From JBAWWY01 sp037144355 (lineage in GTDB: Bacteria; Bacillota; Clostridia; Peptostreptococcales; Anaerovoracaceae), in NCBI GenBank assembly GCA_037144355.1, contig JBAWWY010000018.1, positions 1 to 30,318 on the forward strand: a stretch of 30,318 nt of DNA, read 5' to 3'. Made by a program: the position numbers and the translations under genes. Of the stretch, positions 23,677-30,318 are shown one piece after another. Within the stretch, counting starts at the first letter, position 1; every line of letters starts with the position of its first letter. The notes under the pieces are model-generated. The model searched no databases. It saw only the letters and a program-made list of their open reading frames with translations, and was not told the DNA's origin.

Positions 23677-23705
23677 ATTATATACGCGGCATATTATTTT
23701 AGCAA
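23677..23705 (-). promoter_or_regulatory. Promoter of the AI-2E-family gene
   Basis: On the minus strand TTGCTA (23705-23700) and TATAAT (23682-23677) are separated by 17 bp. A weak TAGAAT (23715-23720) facing the other way may serve the U32 gene. Confidence 0.75.
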
Positions 23706-23743
23706 GAAATTTGATAGAATGTAAAAACAAGGATGGTGTAAAA

Positions 23744-26182
23744 ATGATTAAATTACCTGAACTACTTGCTCCCGCTGGAGGGATGGAACAACTCAAAGCA
23801 GCTGTGGAAAATGGCGCGGATGCTGTTTACCTTGGTGGAAAAGCATTCAATGCGAGAATAAACGCAGAGAATTTCTATGATGACGAATTAAACGCCGGGC
23901 TTGAGTACGCACATGTAAGAGGCGCGAAAATATACATGGCAATGAATACACTCATATCAGATAGCGAGATGGACGAGGCTTTGGAATATGCTGCCTCAGT
24001 CTACAACGATGGAGTGGATGCCCTGATTGTTCAAGATATTGGATTTGCAGGGTTATTAAGCAAATATATGCCAGAAATACCCCTTCACTTTAGCACCCAA
24101 GGGACCATATACAATATGGCAGGAGTGGAAGCTGCAGAAAATCTCGGATTTAAGAGAGTGATTCTGGCAAGGGAATTAAGCCTAATTGAGATCAAAACAA
24201 TTTGCGACAGCACAAAACTGGAAACAGAGGTGTTTATTCATGGCGCGCTTTGCATTTCCTATTCAGGGCAATGCCAGATGAGTAGCCTTATTGGAGGAAG
24301 AAGCGGAAATAGGGGGACATGTGCCCAACCTTGCAGGCTTCCTTATTCATTAATAAGAAAAACAGGACGAAATGAAGAAAAATTAATGAGCAATGGTTAC
24401 ATCTTAAGTCCAAAGGATATATGCACAATCGACCACTTGGCAGAACTCGTGGGAACAGGAGTAACAAGCTTGAAAATCGAAGGCAGAATGAAGTCGCCGG
24501 AATATGTTGCAGTGGTTACCGGAAAGTACAGGAAGTACCTTGACATGTATGCAGAAAAAAAAGGTATATATAAAGGAAGTCTTGTTGAAGAAAATGACCG
24601 AATTGAGTTAGAACAGGTATTTAACAGAGGAGGGTTCACTACAGGATATTTATTGAATAAACCGGGAAAGGATATACTTTCAGGTGAAATCCCCAAACAT
24701 CAGGGAATTTTAATAGGCCGAATTGTAGGCAGGGATGAGGATAAGAGATATGTTGATATTGAACTTTCATCGAAGCTCTCTCTTGGAGATGGTATCGAGA
24801 TAAGAAATATGCAATTGCCTGGAAATGTAGTTACATATATGAAAAACAAGGGTAAAAAAGTTGTAATTGGAGAAAAAGGCGACATGCTGACGGTGGGATA
24901 TATCGATGGGGAAGTAAGCATAGGCGATGCAGTCTACAAGATAACCGACAAGGAACTGATGAAAAAGGCCCAGATAACCTATCTTCAGAAACCTTCCAGA
25001 AAAGTACTTGTTAATTTAGAATTTACAGCCTTGCGAAACAAAACAGCAAAGCTTGTCATTGAAGATATCGATGGAAACATAGTTGAAGCTGAAAGCTTTA
25101 ATCCACCTGAGGAGGCCCTAACCCGGGCATTAACCATTGAAACGGTGAAAGATCAGATGGTAAAGACTGGAGGAACGCCGTTTTCTGTGGGAAAAACCAA
25201 GATCAACATTGATGAAGGGATTTCTATACCAGTATCGGAACTCAACAGAATAAGAAGAGATGCGATGGAAAAATTGGAAATTCTAAGAGCTGGTAAAAAC
25301 AAGGAAAGGGACATCAACTGGAAGAAAATTTCCGAAGCTATGCATTCAAAAAGAGCAAAAGCAGGAAAAAATATCAATATGGTGAAAACCCCGGAAATAC
25401 AAATTAAAAAAAGCTTGTACTTCTTCCCTTTTGGCGGGTCTGAAAAATATGATATCGTAAACGATGCTTTTATTAAAGGAATTTTTCATGTTTCCAGGAT
25501 ATACATTCCGTATGGCTGTGTATTGTCAAATGAATATAGTGAAAAAATATCAGAGTATAGAGAATCAGGAGTAGAGATTATTCCTGTAATACCAGCAATT
25601 ACAAAGGGATTTCACGATATTGAAATAAGAAATAACTTTACAAAACTAATTGAGTTCTCCAGGGAATACGGAATCAGTCTGGGCAATTTAGCCTGGGCAA
25701 GAGAATTTAAAGAAGCGGGAATATCATTATATGGGGACTATGGTTTAAATCTTTACAACGGCAACAGTTTTGAAAAAATCCATGAGCTTGGATTTGTTGG
25801 GGGGACAATTGCCCACGAGATGAATTTGGAGGAAATCCAAAGGATGAATTTCCAAGAGATTGAACTAGAATGGGTCGCCTATGGTAGGATTCCAGCAATG
25901 GTTACAGAATACTGCGCTATCGGAATGAAAAATAATAGCGAGGCGGGAAACGTGTCTTGTTCAAGTTGCAAAGACGGAAACTATAGCATGGAAGATAGAA
26001 AGGGAGAGAGATACCCATTGATTGCCGATGAAAATTCCTGCAGAATGACCATCCTAAGCCATACAAAGAGACAAGGTATGCGGGATATGGCAGTTTTGGC
26101 AAAATCTGGTGTGGGGACCTTCAGATTCAATATCTATGACGAAGAGATTGAAGAAATTCAGGATTTGTTAGATAGATGTTAA
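23744..26182 (+). CDS. U32 peptidase-family protein, two-module form (RlhA-related)
   Basis: The 812-residue protein begins with ELLAPAGGMEQLKAAVENGADAVY-type sequence and contains the U32 signature around CISYSGQC and GNRGTCAQPC. A middle DUF3656-like region follows (about 370-500). The C-terminal module has a second U32-like part (LYGDYGLNLYN, MVTEYCAIG) and a Cys-rich SCSSCKDGNY / ENSCRMTI segment. Family members are annotated as collagenase-like proteases, but the E. coli relative RlhA acts in 23S rRNA C2501 hydroxylation and its conserved cysteines bind an iron-sulfur cluster, so RNA modification is the likelier role. The ATG at 23744 follows AAGGATGGTG; a TTG eleven codons upstream is rejected. 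Confidence 0.9.
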   Translation: MIKLPELLAPAGGMEQLKAAVENGADAVYLGGKAFNARINAENFYDDELNAGLEYAHVRGAKIYMAMNTLISDSEMDEALEYAASVYNDGVDALIVQDIGFAGLLSKYMPEIPLHFSTQGTIYNMAGVEAAENLGFKRVILARELSLIEIKTICDSTKLETEVFIHGALCISYSGQCQMSSLIGGRSGNRGTCAQPCRLPYSLIRKTGRNEEKLMSNGYILSPKDICTIDHLAELVGTGVTSLKIEGRMKSPEYVAVVTGKYRKYLDMYAEKKGIYKGSLVEENDRIELEQVFNRGGFTTGYLLNKPGKDILSGEIPKHQGILIGRIVGRDEDKRYVDIELSSKLSLGDGIEIRNMQLPGNVVTYMKNKGKKVVIGEKGDMLTVGYIDGEVSIGDAVYKITDKELMKKAQITYLQKPSRKVLVNLEFTALRNKTAKLVIEDIDGNIVEAESFNPPEEALTRALTIETVKDQMVKTGGTPFSVGKTKINIDEGISIPVSELNRIRRDAMEKLEILRAGKNKERDINWKKISEAMHSKRAKAGKNINMVKTPEIQIKKSLYFFPFGGSEKYDIVNDAFIKGIFHVSRIYIPYGCVLSNEYSEKISEYRESGVEIIPVIPAITKGFHDIEIRNNFTKLIEFSREYGISLGNLAWAREFKEAGISLYGDYGLNLYNGNSFEKIHELGFVGGTIAHEMNLEEIQRMNFQEIELEWVAYGRIPAMVTEYCAIGMKNNSEAGNVSCSSCKDGNYSMEDRKGERYPLIADENSCRMTILSHTKRQGMRDMAVLAKSGVGTFRFNIYDEEIEEIQDLLDRC

Positions 26183-26210
26183 AAGTATATTGTATTCATG
26201 TTGAAATTGT

Positions 26211-26239
26211 TTGACTAAATGAGAAAATAAAGGTAACAT
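26211..26239 (+). promoter_or_regulatory. Promoter of the pyruvate:ferredoxin oxidoreductase gene
   Basis: TTGACT (26211-26216) and TAACAT (26234-26239) have a 17-bp spacer. Transcription would begin near 26246. Confidence 0.62.
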
Positions 26240-26260
26240 AGTTCGTAATTGCACCTGTCG

Positions 26261-26288
26261 AAAAACACAATGATTGTTTGTGTTTTTT
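26261..26288 (+). terminator. Terminator-like hairpin between the U32 and PFOR genes
   Basis: AAAAACACAA (26261-26270) pairs perfectly with TTGTGTTTTT (26278-26287), and the right arm supplies a six-T run. It may end the U32 transcript. Because it lies about 20 bases downstream of the PFOR promoter, it could also act as a leader attenuator. Confidence 0.7.
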
Positions 26289-26339
26289 GGTGTATGAAAA
26301 TTGAAGTATAAATATATTTTAAGAAAAGGAGTGTTGGCA

Positions 26340-29300
26340 ATGTCACAAAACAAAATGAAGACAATGGATGGGAATACCGCAGCTGCATATGTGTCGTATG
26401 CATTTACAGAAGTTGCAGCAATCTATCCGATTACACCATCTTCAACGATGGCGGAACTGGTTGATGAATGGTCTGCGTATGGAAAGACAAATATTTTTGG
26501 CCAGAAAGTGGCTGTAGCGGAACTCCAATCCGAGGGGGGCGCAGCTGGAACAGTACATGGTTCTTTAGCAGCCGGCGCATTGACAACCACCTTTACAGCA
26601 TCACAAGGATTATTGCTTATGATTCCAAACATGTACAAAATTGCTGGGGAATTATTGCCAGGGGTATTCCATGTAAGTGCACGAACACTTGCAACTCATG
26701 CTTTGTGTATTTTTGGAGACCATTCAGATGTTATGGCCACAAGGCAAACGGGGTTTACCATGTTGGCATCAAGCTCTGTTCAAGAGGTAATGGACTTGGC
26801 TGGGATTGCTCATTTATCGGCAATCAAATCAAGCGTTCCGGTACTTCACTTCTTTGACGGATTTAGAACTTCCCACGAAGAACAAAAGGTTGAAGTTATT
26901 GATTATGAGGATTTTAAAAGTTTAATTGATATGGAGGCAGTGCAAAGATTCAGGGACCATGCTTTAAATCCTGAACACCCAGTAACTCGGGGATCTGCAC
27001 AAAATCCTGATATATTTTTCCAGGCTAGGGAAGCCGCAAATAAATATTATGAAGCAGTCCCAGGTATCGTTGTTGACTATATGAACAAGTTGGGCGCAAT
27101 AACAGGAAGAAGCTATAAGCCTTTTGACTATGTGGGTCATAAGGATGCGGAACATGTAATTGTTGCAATGGGATCTGTCTGCGAAACTGCAGAAGAAACC
27201 ATTCAAATGCTTTTAAAACAAGGTAAAAAAGTTGGACTTCTCAAAGTCAGGCTTTTTAGACCTTTTATAAGTGACGCTTTCAAGGAAGTATTGCCTAAGA
27301 CAGTTAAAAAAATAGCTGTTCTCGATAGGACAAAGGAACCAGGAGCCCTTGGAGATCCTCTTTATATGGATATCAGATCCATATTCTATGGAGACCAAAA
27401 TCAGCCAATCATATTGGGAGGCAGATATGGACTTGGTTCAAAAGATACAACTCCAGCTCAAATTGTAGCAGTATTCAACAATCTTGAGATGGAAGAGCCA
27501 AAGGATCATTTTACTATAGGTATCAATGACGATGTTACTTTTAAATCTTTGGAAATTCCAGAGGGGATAATAACAGAACCTGAAGGAACAATCAGATGCA
27601 AATTCTGGGGGTTGGGATCAGACGGAACAGTAGGTGCCAATAAGAGTTCAATAAAGATTATTGGAGATAAAACCGAATTATATGCTCAAGGATATTTCGA
27701 TTATGACTCCAAGAAATCTGGAGGTCTTACAGTCTCCCATTTAAGATTCGGGGAAAACAAGATCCAGTCAACGTACTTAATAGCGCAAGCTGATTTTGTA
27801 GCGTGTCATACCCAATCCTATGTATACCATTATGACTTGCTAAAGGGATTGAGAAAAGGCGGAACATTCTTGCTAAACTGTTTATGGGATGGCAAGGAAC
27901 TGGAAGAAAAACTACCATCAAAGATCAAAAGATATATTGCTGAGAACGAAATAAATTTCTACACAATAGATGCTACTTCAATCGGTATCGAGATTGGGCT
28001 TGGCTCAAGGATCAACATGATAATGCAGGCTGCTTTTTTCAAACTGTCTGGTGTTATTCCAGTTGAAGAAGCTGTGAAGTTCATGAAGGAGTCAGTCAAG
28101 GAAACGTATGGTAAAAAGGGTGGCAAAATCATCGTTTTAAATGAATGCGCAATTGATAGGGGAATCACAGATATTAAAAAATTCGAAATTCCAAAATCAT
28201 GGGCGGAATTAAAGGATGAAGAAGTTGCAATGACTGATGTTCCCAAATTCATTACGGATGTGCTTTATCCAGTTTCAAGACAGGAAGGCAATTCAATTCC
28301 AGTGAGCGCTTTCGCCGATAGGGCAGATGGAACATTCCCACAGGGAACATCTTCATATGAGAAACGTGCCATAGCCGTTGATGTTCCGTCATGGATTAAG
28401 GAAAACTGCATACAGTGCAATCAGTGCTCATTTGTATGTCCCCATGCGACCATAAGGCCAATATTATTGAACAAAGATGAAAAAGACAAAGCTCCGGCAA
28501 CATTTGAAACAATTAAAGCAAATGGCAAAGGTTTTGAAGATATTGAATTTAGAATTCAAGTTGCTGTAAGGGATTGTATTGGATGCGGAAATTGCGCTGA
28601 TATATGTCCAGCAAAGGAAAAAGCTCTTGCTATGAAGCATATTGCTACTCAGGATATTCAAATTAAAAATTGGGAATATGCGGTACAGATCCCAGTAAAA
28701 GATAAAATTATAAGCAGGGAAACAGTTAAAGGAAGCCAACTGGCACAGCCATATCTGGAATTCTCGGGAGCTTGTGGAGGATGTGGAGAAACACCATATA
28801 TAAAACTAGTTACACAACTCTTCGGAGACAGGATGATGATTGCTAACGCCACAGGTTGTTCTTCAATCTGGGGGGCATCGGCCCCATCAACTCCATATTG
28901 CAAGGATAAAGATGGAAGAGGTCCATCCTGGGCGAATTCCCTTTTCGAAGACAATGCTGAATATGGATACGGAATGGCAATCGGCGTAAAACAAATCAGA
29001 AATAAAGTTTCTGATAGTTTGGCGAAGCTTGTTAAAATGAAAATAAGTGAAGAATTGAAAGATGCAATAGTTAAGTGGATAGAAACAAAAGAAGATGGAA
29101 CTGAATCAAGAATCCACAGCGATTACCTGCTTACAACAATTGAAAAATCAAAACCATTTGCAAAGGCTGAGCAAGACATTATAGATGATGTTCTAAACAG
29201 GAAGGATTTTCTTGTGAAGAAATCTATTTGGGCTCTTGGCGGAGATGGATGGGCATACGATATCGGATATGGCGGACTGGACCACGTGCTCGCTTCAGGA

Positions 29301-29924
29301 GAAAATATAAATGTTCTTGTGTTTGATACGGAAATGTATTCGAATACGGGTGGTCAGGCATCAAAGGCCACGCCTACAGCTGCCATAGCAAAGTTTGCAG
29401 CTTCTGGAAAATCAATAAAGAAGAAAGATCTTGGAATGATGGCCATTTCCTATGGATATGTCTATGTTGCACAAGTTGGTATGGGAGCCGACAAGAATCA
29501 ATTGATCAAGGCCATTACTGAAGCTGAGAAATTTGATGGGCCTTCAATCATAATCGCTTATGCACCTTGTATAAGCCATGGTATTAAAAAGGGCATGGGC
29601 AAGTCTCAAGAAAACACAAAAGACGCTGTGGAAGCCGGATATTGGCATCTGTATAGGTTTAACCCAGACCTTAAGAAGGAAGGCAAGAACCCATTCATTC
29701 TTGATTCAAAGCCACCAACGAAAGGATTCGAGGATTTCCTTCTCGGACAAGTAAGATATTCGTCATTAAAGGGAGAATTCCCGGATATAGCTGGCAAACT
29801 CTTTAAGAAGGCTGAAGTCGACGCAAATGACAGATACGAATCCTATTTGAGATTGACGGATCAACCAAAAGCCGATTCTGAAAAAATAGATCAACCAAAA
29901 GCCGATCCAGCAAAAATAGATTAG
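26340..29924 (+). CDS. nifJ: Pyruvate:ferredoxin (flavodoxin) oxidoreductase
   Basis: The single-chain enzyme of 1194 residues oxidises pyruvate with CoA to acetyl-CoA and CO2 and reduces ferredoxin. Domain order is normal: N-terminal pyruvate-binding domain (AIYPITPSSTMAE), a transketolase-like domain II, a middle domain, and a double [4Fe-4S] ferredoxin domain starting at Cys690 (CIQCNQCSFVCP) and Cys746 (CIGCGNCADICP). The thiamine diphosphate domain carries the proximal-cluster cysteines (ACGGCGE, ATGCSS) and GDGWAYDIGYGG-type cofactor motifs. The ATG at 26340 follows AAAAGGAGTG; the frame is open upstream without a ribosome site. The C-terminus ends in two imperfect ten-residue repeats (DQPKADSEKI, DQPKADPAKI) absent from typical members. 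It is a central enzyme of anaerobic fermentation. Confidence 0.97.
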   Translation: MSQNKMKTMDGNTAAAYVSYAFTEVAAIYPITPSSTMAELVDEWSAYGKTNIFGQKVAVAELQSEGGAAGTVHGSLAAGALTTTFTASQGLLLMIPNMYKIAGELLPGVFHVSARTLATHALCIFGDHSDVMATRQTGFTMLASSSVQEVMDLAGIAHLSAIKSSVPVLHFFDGFRTSHEEQKVEVIDYEDFKSLIDMEAVQRFRDHALNPEHPVTRGSAQNPDIFFQAREAANKYYEAVPGIVVDYMNKLGAITGRSYKPFDYVGHKDAEHVIVAMGSVCETAEETIQMLLKQGKKVGLLKVRLFRPFISDAFKEVLPKTVKKIAVLDRTKEPGALGDPLYMDIRSIFYGDQNQPIILGGRYGLGSKDTTPAQIVAVFNNLEMEEPKDHFTIGINDDVTFKSLEIPEGIITEPEGTIRCKFWGLGSDGTVGANKSSIKIIGDKTELYAQGYFDYDSKKSGGLTVSHLRFGENKIQSTYLIAQADFVACHTQSYVYHYDLLKGLRKGGTFLLNCLWDGKELEEKLPSKIKRYIAENEINFYTIDATSIGIEIGLGSRINMIMQAAFFKLSGVIPVEEAVKFMKESVKETYGKKGGKIIVLNECAIDRGITDIKKFEIPKSWAELKDEEVAMTDVPKFITDVLYPVSRQEGNSIPVSAFADRADGTFPQGTSSYEKRAIAVDVPSWIKENCIQCNQCSFVCPHATIRPILLNKDEKDKAPATFETIKANGKGFEDIEFRIQVAVRDCIGCGNCADICPAKEKALAMKHIATQDIQIKNWEYAVQIPVKDKIISRETVKGSQLAQPYLEFSGACGGCGETPYIKLVTQLFGDRMMIANATGCSSIWGASAPSTPYCKDKDGRGPSWANSLFEDNAEYGYGMAIGVKQIRNKVSDSLAKLVKMKISEELKDAIVKWIETKEDGTESRIHSDYLLTTIEKSKPFAKAEQDIIDDVLNRKDFLVKKSIWALGGDGWAYDIGYGGLDHVLASGENINVLVFDTEMYSNTGGQASKATPTAAIAKFAASGKSIKKKDLGMMAISYGYVYVAQVGMGADKNQLIKAITEAEKFDGPSIIIAYAPCISHGIKKGMGKSQENTKDAVEAGYWHLYRFNPDLKKEGKNPFILDSKPPTKGFEDFLLGQVRYSSLKGEFPDIAGKLFKKAEVDANDRYESYLRLTDQPKADSEKIDQPKADPAKID
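29859..29918 (+). repeat. Tandem 30-bp duplication at the 3' end of the PFOR gene
   Basis: Two adjacent 30-bp units share the first 18 bases (GATCAACCAAAAGCCGAT) exactly, with a few changes in the rest. Each encodes DQPKAD followed by SEKI or PAKI. The reading frame is kept. Confidence 0.9.
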
Positions 29925-30031
29925 TCTGGACCCAATCAAGCAAAATAAAACTAAACCAAGAGTAATCCGGTTAAAAGTGATAAGGCAAAGTAGGATAACT
30001 CAAAATCTAACTTAAATATGAAATATTGAAC

Positions 30032-30062
30032 AAGACCCTGATTGATTATCGGGGTCTTTTTT
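30032..30062 (+). terminator. Intrinsic terminator after the PFOR gene
   Basis: AAGACCC (30032-30038) pairs with GGGTCTT (30052-30058), with further partial pairing inside, and is followed by a run of T residues. Confidence 0.88.
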
Positions 30063-30164
30063 AACACAATAGGGTAAAATCATATCTAAAACCTGTATGG
30101 AAATGGTCCAATAAAGCAATATTACAATATAATAAAAAACTATTGAGAAAAACCATAAAATTGG

Positions 30165-30193
30165 TTGACAGAGTCCTTAAGATTTGTTAGTAT
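30165..30193 (+). promoter_or_regulatory. Tandem promoter P1 at the right edge
   Basis: TTGACA (30165-30170) and TAGTAT (30188-30193) have a 17-bp spacer, with A/T tracts just upstream of the -35 resembling an UP element. Confidence 0.75.
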
Positions 30194-30273
30194 AGCAATT
30201 GCGTGTCAGCGCGAAACGTTTTTTAACGGGTTTACAAATTAGAAAAAATAATGAAGTAAATTGAAAATAGGTG

Positions 30274-30302
30274 TTGACACAAAACACGCAGAGTGGTATA
30301 TT
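30274..30302 (+). promoter_or_regulatory. Tandem promoter P2 at the right edge
   Basis: TTGACA (30274-30279) and TATATT (30297-30302) have a 17-bp spacer, 109 bp after P1 and facing the same way. Two strong promoters in tandem are typical of rRNA operons; the gene they drive is outside the window. Confidence 0.78.
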
Positions 30303-30318
30303 TATAAAGCTCTCTCCC

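Larger units (their letters stand above)
29925..30318. other. 394-bp gene-free right end
   Basis: No coding gene or structured RNA gene was found. The region holds the PFOR terminator (30032-30062) and two consensus-like promoters directed to the right (30165-30193 and 30274-30302) in AT-rich DNA. Confidence 0.8.

Noticed and set aside
30201..30289. GCGTGT (30201) and ACACGC (30284) as a long-range RNA pairing in the right-end leader
   Set aside because: Six bases over about 80 is expected by chance, and the second copy overlaps the spacer of a promoter.

Overview
The window looks like the chromosome of a low-GC, anaerobic, amino-acid-fermenting member of the Clostridia. The evidence is AT-rich intergenic DNA, AGGAGG-type ribosome binding sites, several TTGACA/TATAAT promoters with 17-bp spacers, a clostridial pyruvate:ferredoxin oxidoreductase, and a complete arginine deiminase pathway. 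No tRNA, rRNA, CRISPR array, insertion sequence or phage gene is visible. Many genes read best from a start downstream of the longest open frame, and those starts are used here.

Bases 1-10,346 (minus strand) form a surface and type IV pilus block. An upstream chain runs from an aminotransferase through a class D-like sortase, PilC, four small membrane or pilin-like proteins and PilT to a SARP/BTAD regulator with a degenerate GGDEF-like domain. Downstream lie three separately transcribed genes: a small conserved protein, a secreted transglutaminase-like protein, and a secreted von Willebrand factor A protein that runs off the left edge. Each of the three has the same promoter layout: GTGAC-type repeats 11 bp apart, ending 10 bp before a -10-like hexamer. 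That is the geometry of SARP-activated promoters, and a SARP is encoded next door. The vWA gene also carries a clear c-di-GMP-I (GEMM) riboswitch in its leader. My reading is a two-input attachment circuit, one input through a SARP and the other through c-di-GMP.

Bases 10,471-14,758 (plus strand) hold housekeeping genes: an LrgA/LrgB-type membrane pair, a stand-alone MreB/Mbl actin homologue, an RlmL/YpsC-type RNA methyltransferase and a DUF1836 protein.

Bases 14,955-22,342 (plus strand) are the arginine block: a MocR-type regulator that has lost its PLP lysine, then arcB, arcA, arcC, a fold-III PLP decarboxylase of the D-ornithine/D-lysine (DokD) type, and an ornithine-racemase-type enzyme. 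The order suggests arginine to citrulline to L-ornithine plus carbamoyl phosphate (ATP through ArcC), then L-ornithine to D-ornithine to putrescine plus CO2. No arginine/ornithine antiporter gene is present.

Bases 22,471-29,924 hold an AI-2E-family membrane protein (minus strand), a U32 peptidase-family protein and the pyruvate:ferredoxin oxidoreductase, which ends in a duplicated ten-residue tail. The last 250 bp contain two strong tandem promoters that fire off the right edge, possibly into an rRNA or tRNA operon.
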